Source of the DNA: a candidate division WOR-3 bacterium
GTDB taxonomy: Bacteria > Hydrothermota > Tepidihabitantia > Tepidihabitantales > Tepidihabitantaceae
Assembly: GCA_039801085.1 (NCBI GenBank)
Contig: JBDRTY010000001.1
Location: 509,538 to 573,537 of the forward strand
Direction of reading: 5' to 3'
Length of the DNA stretch: 64,000 nt
Position numbers and translations under genes: made by a program. Position 1 is the first letter of the stretch. Each line of letters opens with the position of its first letter. The notes under the pieces were generated by a model, which searched no databases, was not told the origin of the DNA, and saw nothing but the letters and a program-made list of their open reading frames with translations. Positions 11,295 through 19,224 of the stretch are shown one piece after another.

Positions 11295-12329
11295 ATGGCA
11301 AAACGTGGTATACTGGCAACAGTTAGTTGTGCGGGTTGAGCTTCTAAAATAAGTAAGGCGCAGTTGGCGCAGGCACTTTCGGGACTGGAAGTCCCCACGG
11401 ACCCGCGACTGCTGGTTGGTATCAGCACCGCAGATGATGCAGGGGTTTTTCTGCTTCAGTCGGAACTTGCACTTGTACAGACGGTCGATATTTTGACGCC
11501 GATGGTAGAGGATCCCTATGTCTTTGGGCAGATTGCAGCTGCCAATTCTCTTTCGGATATTTATGCGATGGGAGGAGAACCTGTTACGGTGCTGAACATC
11601 GTTGGTTTTCCGGCTGCGATGGATAAGGCGGTGCTTCGGGAAATTCTGCGGGGAGGACAGGATACGGTAAAACTGGCAGGTGCAGTAGTAGTTGGCGGAC
11701 ACACATTTAATGAGAAAGAAATAAAATACGGGCTGTCAGTTACAGGCAGGGTGGATCCCGATAAGATTATCACCAATGCCGGTGCCCGGATTGGCGACCG
11801 CTTGGTTCTGACCAAACCTTTGGGTACCGGGGTTTTTGCTCAGATCATGATGACCGAAGAAACCGTAGACACCGATCTCTACCGTACAGCAGTTGAGTCG
11901 ATGATGCTTTTAAACAAGACCGCCCGCGACTTGATGCTTGAGTTTGGTGCCACTGCAGCAACCGACATTACCGGATACGGTTTTTTGGGGCATCTTCAGG
12001 AAATGGCAGAGGCTTCAGGAGTTCGGGCAAGGGTTTATTCCCGAGAGATACCGATATTACCCGGGGTAAGGGAACTGGCAGATAGATATGTAAATTCCGG
12101 GGTGGCCATGAACGAGGCTTCGTTCAGCAGATGGGTGGAATGGAAAGACAAAGTTTCTGATCCAATAAGGAATCTGCTCTGGGAGTCCGAGAGTTCAGGC
12201 GGGCTTTTGATTTCGCTGCCGACGGATAGTGTGCATTCATTTCAAGATAAGGCACAACGACTGGGAGTGATGACAGCGGTTGTAGGGGAAGTTATTTCGG
12301 GACCACCGGGAACAATTGAAGTAGTATAA
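11295..12329 (+). CDS. selD: Selenide, water dikinase (SelD), selenocysteine-containing
   Basis: It makes selenophosphate from selenide and ATP, the selenium donor for Sec-tRNA. Translation from ATG 11295, which has a TAAGGAG ribosome site, meets an in-frame TGA at 11337-11339 (codon 15). The residues around it are TVSCAG-U-ASKIS, and in SelD this place is the catalytic Cys or Sec followed by xxK. The frame stays open to 12329, with ADDAGVF, DIYAMGGEP and TDITGYGFLGH typical of SelD. Taken as a Sec codon the protein has 344 residues, the normal length. Automated callers will truncate it to begin downstream of the TGA. The enzyme is therefore likely a selenoprotein that controls its own supply. 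Confidence 0.95.
11337..11378 (+). promoter_or_regulatory. Sec UGA codon with candidate bacterial SECIS element
   Basis: The UGA at 11337-11339 is followed by a two-part hairpin. AAGT (11351-11354) pairs with ACTT (11375-11378), and GCGC (11358-11361) pairs with GCGC (11367-11370) around the loop AGTTG (11362-11366). The apical loop, with a G in its second position, lies 23-27 nt after the UGA, in the range known for bacterial SECIS elements. A stronger hairpin, GGGACT-GGA-AGTCCC (11381-11395), follows but is rather far from the codon. Confidence 0.5.
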
Positions 12330-12333
12330 TTAT

Positions 12334-13182
12334 ATGTTGTGGCAGGAGCTGGGGAAAAGTCTGGCAGAACAGTTTTTTGGACCGGGCCGATTACTAAGTT
12401 ATACGCGCGCATTTATCAATACATTGATAATCGTTACCGGTGCTTGGCTTGTCACCAAGCTGTTTAATCTGGCAGTCAGCCGGATTTTCCGGCAGAAGGA
12501 AGAGAGGTATTACCGGACGGTAGTTCCGCTGATACAGAGTCTTTTTCGTTATGTAATTCTTGCTCTGGCTATTGTTCTGATACTCCGAGCAGTAGGAGTC
12601 GATTATAAGGCAATTATTGCCGGAGCTGGTGTACTCGGGTTGGCGATCGGTTTCGGTGCCCAGACGTTGGTTAAGGATTTTATCTCCGGGTTTTTCACTC
12701 TGTTTGAAGGAGCAATTGCCGCCGGCGACTATGTTGTTACCTCTAATCTTGAGGGAACGGTAGAGAAAATCGGTTTGCGAGTTACCCAGATTCGTGCGTT
12801 TGACGGCACGCTCTGGACCGTACCCAATGGTGAGCTCACCAGTTTCGGAAACAGGAATCGAGATTACATGCGGGCGATGGTTACATTTGATCTGGCCTAT
12901 GAACAGAATGCCGAACAGGGAATGAAAGTGGCGGCGCTGGTGGCTGAGAACTGGTATGCCCGAAACCACGAACGGTGTTTAGATAGACCTGAAGTTCAGG
13001 GTTTGCTGAATTTCGGCGATTCTGGTGTGCGGATTAGAGTTATCTGCAAGGTGAAGCCTGGTGAGCAGTGGGCCGTGGAACGGGAACTCCGGCTGGAAAT
13101 TAAAAAGGCGTTTGATGAGTCGGGAATTGAAATTCCATTTCCCCGTCGTGTAGTTTACACCCGCAAGAGGCAGGACGGTTAG
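12334..13182 (+). CDS. mscS: Small-conductance mechanosensitive channel (MscS family)
   Basis: This inner-membrane channel releases solutes under hypo-osmotic shock. At 282 residues it has the standard MscS plan. Two N-terminal helices are followed by the Ala/Gly-rich pore helix TM3 (AGAGVLGLAIGFGAQTLVKD), the FISGFFTLFEG beta-domain entry, the GTVEKIGLRVTQIRAFDG strand and a C-terminal alpha/beta domain. It is last in the adk operon, 4 nt after selD. Its stop codon overlaps the stop of the convergent sensor gene by 4 nt, leaving no room for a terminator between them. Confidence 0.93.
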   Translation: MLWQELGKSLAEQFFGPGRLLSYTRAFINTLIIVTGAWLVTKLFNLAVSRIFRQKEERYYRTVVPLIQSLFRYVILALAIVLILRAVGVDYKAIIAGAGVLGLAIGFGAQTLVKDFISGFFTLFEGAIAAGDYVVTSNLEGTVEKIGLRVTQIRAFDGTLWTVPNGELTSFGNRNRDYMRAMVTFDLAYEQNAEQGMKVAALVAENWYARNHERCLDRPEVQGLLNFGDSGVRIRVICKVKPGEQWAVERELRLEIKKAFDESGIEIPFPRRVVYTRKRQDG

Positions 13183-14492
13183 TTTGAAGTTTCTTCCGAA
13201 GGTTCCGGAGGAGCTGGATTGGTGATGATGACGAGGACAGCAATTGTCGTTCCTTCTCGATTGCGGAGTGCCTCAAAGCATACGGCTGAACTGGCAAAGG
13301 CAGGGATGATTTCACATTCCTGATGGCTGGCAGCGCCGGAGAGCAGTTGTTGAAGGTGAAGGAGAAATGGCTTGAGGTTGGATAGTTCAGCGCATGACCT
13401 GCCGATTGCTTCAGCCGGGTGAATGCCCAGCAGGGGTTCGGCTGCAGGATTGACATAGATTATTTTCAAATTCCGGTCAACAACAAGGACCCCTTCCTTG
13501 ATGTTGGATGCTAGGAGACGGAACCGGCGTTCCAGCTCGACGATCTGATTTGACTTCATTTCATCCAGTTCCCGCAGGTGGACGAATACCCGGTTCAACT
13601 GCCGGGCAAGGTTTCCCAGCTCATCACGCGCTTCAAGTGTAATACGGACATCGAAATCGCCGTTTTCCACACGATGCAGTGCATTAGCCATCCGTTTGAG
13701 CGGGAGGATGACAGCACGGGGCAGGGTGAAGATCAGATAAATCAGAAGGCAGCAAAATATCAGAACCGAAGTGATAATGTTCCGTTGACTCCAAATAAAG
13801 AGTCGGGTAACCCGAGCTTTATGTTCTGCTATTCGCTGATTTGCTCTGGAGGTGATTGATTCTGCCAGAGTAATGATTGCGCGGCTGACATCGGTCAGAC
13901 GTTGATGAAACATGGTTTGCATGCCACCCAGCATTTGATAAAATTCGATTTCCTGATCCAGTTTGCTGATGACATTCAGTATTGAATCTGCGGTTGTTTC
14001 AGCATCAGCAGGAAGTGTTGAACTCTGTTCAATCAATAAGCGCCTTTGGTCCCATAGTCTATTCAGTTCGAAGGCAGGAGTTGTTGAAAAACGCAGTGTT
14101 CGAAACTGGGCTAGTGAATCGATCATTAAATTGTACGTTCTGAGTGCCATGACCAGAGAATCAAATTGGGGTTTGAGTTCCGGAGCGAAACGCCGGCTGC
14201 GTTCACTTCTGGCCACTAACTGATTCAAAGCAAGCCGGGCTGTTGACAGATACTGCGAATCGCCGGTAAGCATAAAGTTACGCTCCGCCGTTCGTAACTC
14301 GTGGAAGTGGTGGATAATGATATTGCCTTGACGTAGCAGTTCGGCGTCGGTTTCGGCAATGACTGTCGCGAGGCGATTCATTTCGCCAACATAATAAAGT
14401 GCCAAGAGAACCACCGGCAGAATCAGCAGCGCAGTAATGAGCATACCCGAGGCAATTCTACCTCGGATAGAATGAAATGGCGTTATTATCAT
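13179..14492 (-). CDS. Membrane sensor with HAMP and PAS domains but no output domain
   Basis: This 437-residue protein has TM1 at about residues 12-33, a roughly 200-residue helical periplasmic domain resembling CHASE3/4HB sensors, and TM2 at about 235-258. A HAMP linker (LPLKRMANALHRVENGDFDVRI begins it), a coiled-coil link and one PAS domain (LLASNIKEGVLVVDRNLKIIYVNPAAEPLLGI) follow. The protein stops soon after the PAS fold. No histidine kinase, GGDEF, methyl-accepting or phosphatase domain follows. It is the third gene of the trkH-trkA run, 5 nt after the trkA stop. A role in reporting turgor or potassium status is a guess from context. It could also be a kinase that lost its catalytic half. 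Confidence 0.8.
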   Translation of the reverse strand: MIITPFHSIRGRIASGMLITALLILPVVLLALYYVGEMNRLATVIAETDAELLRQGNIIIHHFHELRTAERNFMLTGDSQYLSTARLALNQLVARSERSRRFAPELKPQFDSLVMALRTYNLMIDSLAQFRTLRFSTTPAFELNRLWDQRRLLIEQSSTLPADAETTADSILNVISKLDQEIEFYQMLGGMQTMFHQRLTDVSRAIITLAESITSRANQRIAEHKARVTRLFIWSQRNIITSVLIFCCLLIYLIFTLPRAVILPLKRMANALHRVENGDFDVRITLEARDELGNLARQLNRVFVHLRELDEMKSNQIVELERRFRLLASNIKEGVLVVDRNLKIIYVNPAAEPLLGIHPAEAIGRSCAELSNLKPFLLHLQQLLSGAASHQECEIIPAFASSAVCFEALRNREGTTIAVLVIITNPAPPEPSEETSN

Positions 14493-14497
14493 ATCAC

Positions 14498-15187
14498 TTA
14501 GATTGTGCGGGTCAGGCGTTCAATATCTCCATCCCGTCCTACGACGACCAGAATATCATCCTGTTCAATGATATCTTCAGGGCCTGGAAGGTCGTTAATC
14601 TGCTCCTGATATGAAGTTTCGCCTTCGGGGGTGATAGTAGGCATTCTTTTTTTGATCGCAATAACATTGACACCGAAACGCCGGCGGATGTCGAGCTGTC
14701 CGAGTTTTTTGCCGATAAAATGCCGGGGTGCATGAATTTCTGCTAGGCTGTGATTTGAGGCAAGCGGTATCTGTTCCAACAGGTCTGGGGTCAAAAGTGA
14801 CTTTGCCAGTTGATCGGCCATCTGTTCTTCAATCAGAATTGTACGGTCGGCACCGACATCCTTGAGAATTCGGGCATAAAGAGAAGAGGCAGCGCGGGTG
14901 ATTACCTGACCGGCACCAAACCGTTTCAATAGAGATGTGACAATAATAGCCGCTTCCATTCGCTCACCCATTGCTACAATAACGGCATCAACATCCAGCA
15001 CACCCGATTGCTTGAGTGCATCTTCGTCCGTGGCATCAATACACAGTGCCTGAGTGACATCGTCCTTGATGTCTTCGACCCGTTTTATGTCAGAATCAAT
15101 TGCGATAACCTCTGCTCCCTTTTTCATCAGTGCGCGGGCGACCCGGGCACCAAAAGTGCCCAGTCCGATAACTGCAAACTGTTTCAT
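14498..15187 (-). CDS. trkA: Potassium uptake regulatory subunit (TrkA/KtrA family)
   Basis: This cytosolic gating ring subunit binds nucleotides and controls the TrkH/KtrB channel. It has an N-terminal RCK (TrkA-N) Rossmann fold with FAVIGLGTFGARVARAL and the acidic end of the second strand (VIAIDSD), then a TrkA-C domain near residues 135-229. The start at 15187 has an AAAGGAGG ribosome site 4-5 nt upstream. An in-frame ATG six codons earlier falls inside the end of trkH. At about 229 residues it is the single-RCK form that works as a ring with KtrB-type channels. Confidence 0.93.
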   Translation of the reverse strand: MKQFAVIGLGTFGARVARALMKKGAEVIAIDSDIKRVEDIKDDVTQALCIDATDEDALKQSGVLDVDAVIVAMGERMEAAIIVTSLLKRFGAGQVITRAASSLYARILKDVGADRTILIEEQMADQLAKSLLTPDLLEQIPLASNHSLAEIHAPRHFIGKKLGQLDIRRRFGVNVIAIKKRMPTITPEGETSYQEQINDLPGPEDIIEQDDILVVVGRDGDIERLTRTI

Positions 15188-15197
15188 TGATCCTCCT

Positions 15198-16964
15198 TTA
15201 CCCAACGATGATTCGGGCGGTCGGGTACGTAATCATCGAATGCTTGTTGGCAGCACTCATAGCCAATGTCAGAGTTAGTGGGCCAGTTCTACCAATAAAC
15301 ATTAAAATTATTATGAGCAATTTCCCGATGATATTCAACTCCGGAGTGATGCCGATTGATAAGCCGACCGTACCGAAAGCCGAGATAGCTTCAAAAAGCA
15401 GGGATTCAAACCGCTGATTTTCAAGAAAAAGTAGTCCGGCGTAGGTCAGTGCTATTATTCCCAAGCTGAGGGCAATTATTGCCATTGCCCGGTAGACAAC
15501 ATCCTTTGGGATTGTGCGCCGGAAATAGACGATTTCCTCTTCGCCTCGGATCCGGGAACGGATTGCAAGAAACAGGACAGCGATTGTTGATGTTTTTACT
15601 CCGCCACCGGTGCCGCCGGGAGATGCGCCGATGAACATTAGAATCGCCCAGAGGAATATCGTTACGCCATGGAGGTTGGAGAGGCCCACGGTGTTAAATC
15701 CTGCGGTTCGGGCAGTTACTGACTGAAATAAGCTTGCCAGCAGTTTTGTACTTAGAGGCAGATTGTGGAGTGTGTTGTCATATTCCAAGAAAAAGAATAG
15801 TATAGTACCCCCGGTAATTAGAAATGCAGTCGTGATTAATACAATACGGGAGTGGAGAGTCAGTCGCAGCTGCCGGGGACTATTATTAGTTGACAGTTGA
15901 CGGAAATTCCTTGGGAAACGGAGTAAATTTTGACGGTTGATTATTTCATTTACTACCGGGAATCCGAGTCCACCAAGAACAATGAGGGTAATAATGCAAA
16001 GATTGATGCACAGATCCGACTGGAAACGGATAAACGAATCAGGGAACAGGGAAAAACCCGCATTACAAAAGGCGGAAATCGAGTGAAATGCTGCAAAGTA
16101 TAATGCCTGACCCGGACTGCCCAGTACAAACAGCCAGCGGAGGAAAAGGATCACCATTCCAATTCCCTCTGCCGTCAGGGTAAAGAGCAGAACGTACCTG
16201 ACCATGCGGGCGATATCGATATCCCGGGTTTCTTCGATAATCTCCTGCATTGTCCGGCGTTCCTGCAGTCCCATGCGCTGACCCAGCAGAACGACGATGC
16301 TTGTATAAAAAGTCATTATTCCCAGTCCGCCCAGCTGAATTAGTGTTAGGATTACCAGCTGGCCGAAATGTGAAAAATAGGTGCCCGTATCCCTGACAAT
16401 CAGTCCGGTGACACAAGTGGCAGAAGTGGCGGTAAATAGAGCGGTAAGAATATCGGCGCCTCGGCCGTCAGTAGTAGCAGCAGGGAATGTAAGCAGTAAA
16501 GTTCCCGCAGCAATCAGCGTCAGAAAGCTGATGACCAGCATACGTACCGGTCGCTGCCGGATGTTACCTAGGACTGCCGGCAGAAATCTAGACCGGGAAA
16601 GACCTGTGAGATTGATCACCTGATAGAGTACGAGAATGAGAATGAGCATACGCTGGAAGACAACTGCCGGGATAAGTATTATTGCGATCGCAAGGTCAAA
16701 AATTTGCCGAAACCGCGATAACGGCAAAGCCGGAGTAACAAGCCGCTTGGTGAAGATTTCGGCAATTGTCCCCAAACCGGCGGTAATGAGCGACAGGCGC
16801 AAGATTAACTTAGCCCATGGGGGAAATGTGAGGTGATAACCATTAGTAAGCACTATGAAAATGACATTAATACCTACCAGTGCGGTGATAGACCAGAATA
16901 ACGACGTCAGCCAGCCCGGAGGTGTTCGGGCAGTTTTGATAATCCGGAAGCGTTTAAAAAGCAT
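15198..16964 (-). CDS. trkH: Potassium transporter TrkH/KtrB family
   Basis: This membrane channel takes up potassium. The four pore loops of the SKT superfamily are all visible: TATSATCVTGL, SISAFCNAGF, TARTAGFNTVG and ISAFGTVGLS. Each has the selectivity glycine that KtrB uses in place of the potassium-channel GYG. At 588 residues it is longer than KtrB (about 450); the extra 100-120 N-terminal residues form further membrane helices. It is coupled to trkA (10-nt gap). There is no Shine-Dalgarno sequence before the ATG; a promoter lies about 65 nt upstream. Confidence 0.93.
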   Translation of the reverse strand: MLFKRFRIIKTARTPPGWLTSLFWSITALVGINVIFIVLTNGYHLTFPPWAKLILRLSLITAGLGTIAEIFTKRLVTPALPLSRFRQIFDLAIAIILIPAVVFQRMLILILVLYQVINLTGLSRSRFLPAVLGNIRQRPVRMLVISFLTLIAAGTLLLTFPAATTDGRGADILTALFTATSATCVTGLIVRDTGTYFSHFGQLVILTLIQLGGLGIMTFYTSIVVLLGQRMGLQERRTMQEIIEETRDIDIARMVRYVLLFTLTAEGIGMVILFLRWLFVLGSPGQALYFAAFHSISAFCNAGFSLFPDSFIRFQSDLCINLCIITLIVLGGLGFPVVNEIINRQNLLRFPRNFRQLSTNNSPRQLRLTLHSRIVLITTAFLITGGTILFFFLEYDNTLHNLPLSTKLLASLFQSVTARTAGFNTVGLSNLHGVTIFLWAILMFIGASPGGTGGGVKTSTIAVLFLAIRSRIRGEEEIVYFRRTIPKDVVYRAMAIIALSLGIIALTYAGLLFLENQRFESLLFEAISAFGTVGLSIGITPELNIIGKLLIIILMFIGRTGPLTLTLAMSAANKHSMITYPTARIIVG

Positions 16965-17028
16965 AATTAAATAAAAAAGCTAAATTTATAGTCGCTCACG
17001 GGGAACGGTTATTTCATAACTAATCTAT

Positions 17029-17056
17029 ATTATACTTTGAAATAGAAAATTGGCAA
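17029..17056 (-). promoter_or_regulatory. Promoter of trkH operon
   Basis: On the minus strand, TTGCCA (17056-17051), a 16-bp spacer and TATAAT (17034-17029). The predicted start near 17022 leaves a leader of about 58 nt before the ATG. The leader is AT-rich near the start codon and shows no recognisable riboswitch. Confidence 0.55.
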
Positions 17057-17092
17057 GGGGGAAAATTTCAGATAATAAACATAGAAGATGGG

Positions 17093-18259
17093 TCATTTGA
17101 TCTGGGGTCCTGAAATTACTAACTGGAGCCCGAGGACCGCACACAGTCCCAGTAGGCTACTGAAGACAAAAGGTGCCCGCGGGCCGAAGAGATTCCAGAG
17201 GATCCCGGCAAGGATTGATGCTGCGAGCAGTCCCAAACCGGTGATTGCCGCATGCAATCCCAGCATGCTCGCCCGTTGGTTTTCCGGAGCAATGTCGCTG
17301 ATCAGGGCTTTTTCCAGACCTTCAGTAAGAGCGCTGAACAGTCCATAGGCAACAAAGAGGATACAGGGTAGAGCTACACCAGTTCCTTTATTCAACAGGG
17401 CAAAGCCGAAGTAGACTGCACTGTAAGTAAGGTAACCGGCACTAAGGATTTTCCGTTTACCGATCCGATCGGCTATTTTCCCGGCAGGAAAGGCAAAAGT
17501 GGCATAGCTGACATTATAAAGCAAATAAAGAAGCAGAATGTTCAGAGTAGACCAGCCGAGCCGGCTCATTCGCAGCAGGAGAAACTGATTGGAGGAGTTG
17601 CCAATGGCGAACATACCGATTATGAGTAGGAAGCGACGCAGCGGAGGGGGCAGATTTTTGATCCTGAGCGCGGGCGGGGAAGTTGGTTTTTTTGTGCGGG
17701 TTTCTTTAAGAAAGAAGAGGACGAAAACGCCCAGCAGTGCTGGCATAATTGAGAGCAGAAAGATTTGCTGGTAATTGCGGAGAGCCGGGTTGCCGTGCAG
17801 GCGGCTGATAAGAAAAATCGCAATGGCGATACCGAGAGTGGCACCCAAGGTATCAAAGGCCCGGTGCAGACCGAATGCTCGTCCGCGGGTTCCATTGATT
17901 GAGGCATCAGCGATAATGGCGTCCCGGGGGGCTACGCGAATTCCTTTCCCGATTCGGTCAATTAATCTGCCGAAGAAAACCAAAATCCAGTTTCCCGACA
18001 GATAAAGTAGCAGCTTGCCTAAGGTGGAACCGGAATAGCCGGTGAGTACCAGTAGTTTACGGCGCTGGAAGCGGTCGGAAATTCTGCCCGAAAGGAGTTT
18101 GAGTAGGGATGCCGAACTCTCGGCAATCCCTTCGATTAGTCCGAGAATTGCCGGTGGTGTACCTAAGGAGGAAAGATAGAGCGGAAGCAGGGGATAAACC
18201 ATCTCGGTGGATATGTCGGTAAGCATACTGGCGATACCGGCAATAATAATGTTAAACAT
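17093..18259 (-). CDS. Major facilitator superfamily transporter
   Basis: This 388-residue protein has about 12 predicted membrane helices. The first cytoplasmic loop carries GRISDRFQRRKLLVLTGYSG, a form of MFS motif A, and the second half has GKIADRIGKRKILSAGYLTY. It resembles MFS members of the FsrB/multidrug kind, but the substrate cannot be told. The promoter just upstream leaves only about 6 nt of leader, with no ribosome site. It is divergent from the MBL hydrolase and lies upstream of trkH on the same strand, with the trkH promoter in between. Confidence 0.85.
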   Translation of the reverse strand: MFNIIIAGIASMLTDISTEMVYPLLPLYLSSLGTPPAILGLIEGIAESSASLLKLLSGRISDRFQRRKLLVLTGYSGSTLGKLLLYLSGNWILVFFGRLIDRIGKGIRVAPRDAIIADASINGTRGRAFGLHRAFDTLGATLGIAIAIFLISRLHGNPALRNYQQIFLLSIMPALLGVFVLFFLKETRTKKPTSPPALRIKNLPPPLRRFLLIIGMFAIGNSSNQFLLLRMSRLGWSTLNILLLYLLYNVSYATFAFPAGKIADRIGKRKILSAGYLTYSAVYFGFALLNKGTGVALPCILFVAYGLFSALTEGLEKALISDIAPENQRASMLGLHAAITGLGLLAASILAGILWNLFGPRAPFVFSSLLGLCAVLGLQLVISGPQIK

Positions 18260-18271
18260 GAGTTACTGGGC

Positions 18272-18300
18272 AGTATAATCGATTACCCTCAAAGATGCAA
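18272..18300 (-). promoter_or_regulatory. Promoter of the MFS gene
   Basis: On the minus strand, TTGCAT (18300-18295), a 17-bp spacer and TATACT (18277-18272). Twelve nucleotides separate the -10 box from ATG 18259, too few for a Shine-Dalgarno leader. Confidence 0.55.
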
Positions 18301-18323
18301 GTTTTATCAGATTTTTTGAATAA

Positions 18324-18352
18324 TTGACTTTGATATGAATGTCGGTTAATAT
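18324..18352 (+). promoter_or_regulatory. Promoter of the MBL hydrolase operon
   Basis: TTGACT (18324-18329), a 17-bp spacer and TAATAT (18347-18352). The predicted transcription start (about 18359) is within 2 nt of the ATG at 18361, so the message is leaderless or nearly so. Confidence 0.65.
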
Positions 18353-18360
18353 TAACGGTT

Positions 18361-19224
18361 ATGGTTATGGGTGACTTCCGGCTCATTCCGCTGTTTGATG
18401 GGTATTTCGGGCTTGATGGGGGTGCAATGTTCGGTGTGGTACCAAAGCCTTTGTGGGAGAAAAATAATCCACCGGATGAGTATAACCGGATTCGTTTGGC
18501 ATTGAGACCGCTTCTGGTGGTTACTCCTAAAGAGCGAATACTGATTGATGTCGGAATCGGAGATAAGTACGATGAAAAATTTGCCCAACGCTACCGAGTT
18601 GAAAAACCTTGCACTTTGCTTGATGCCCTTAAAGATGCCGGGTTTGAACCAGGGGATATCAGTTTGGTGATTCTGACCCATCTGCACTTTGACCACTGCG
18701 GCGGGGCAACGATGCGGGTTGGAAATCAGGTAGTGCCTACTTTTTCCGAAGCGCAATATATTGTGCAGTCAGCAGAGTGGCAGGAAGCAGTTGCGCCAAA
18801 TCGGCGGTCCCGGGCGTCATATTTACCGGAGAATTTTTTGCCCATCCAAGAGTCAGGGCAACTGGAATTAATAAATGGTTCGTGCGAAATTATTGCCGGT
18901 GTGGAGGTGATTCATACTGGCGGCCATACTCGTGGTATGCAGGTGGTCAAGATCACTAATGGACAGGACACCGCCATTTTCTGGTCGGATATAATTCCTA
19001 CCCGGGGCCACATCCCGGTGCCGTATATTATGGGCTATGACCTTTTTCCGCTTGACTCCATGGAACAGAAGGAGAAACTGCTGAATCAGGTGGTTGCCGG
19101 AGGCTGGATTTCTTTTCTGGAGCATGATCCGGAGGTGGTCGCCGGCAGAATATATTATGAAAATGACAAATACCGTTTCGAGGAAATTGATGATAAGGAG
19201 GAATTTAGGTATGAGCACTGCTGA
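18361..19224 (+). CDS. MBL-fold metallo-hydrolase
   Basis: This 287-residue protein has the metallo-beta-lactamase metal motif THLHFDHCGG (HxHxDH), a downstream metal His in HTGGHTRG, Asp in FWSDIIPT and the C-terminal His in FLEHDPEV. This is a complete dinuclear site. The closest general class is the AHL-lactonase/MBL hydrolase group that starts with a long N-terminal strand pair (FRLIPLFDGYFGLDGG). The substrate is unknown. Its 3' end overlaps the acetyl-CoA hydrolase start by 14 nt, suggesting a thioester or lactone linked to acyl-CoA metabolism; that is only inference. A second ATG (18367) is possible. Confidence 0.88.
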   Translation: MVMGDFRLIPLFDGYFGLDGGAMFGVVPKPLWEKNNPPDEYNRIRLALRPLLVVTPKERILIDVGIGDKYDEKFAQRYRVEKPCTLLDALKDAGFEPGDISLVILTHLHFDHCGGATMRVGNQVVPTFSEAQYIVQSAEWQEAVAPNRRSRASYLPENFLPIQESGQLELINGSCEIIAGVEVIHTGGHTRGMQVVKITNGQDTAIFWSDIIPTRGHIPVPYIMGYDLFPLDSMEQKEKLLNQVVAGGWISFLEHDPEVVAGRIYYENDKYRFEEIDDKEEFRYEHC

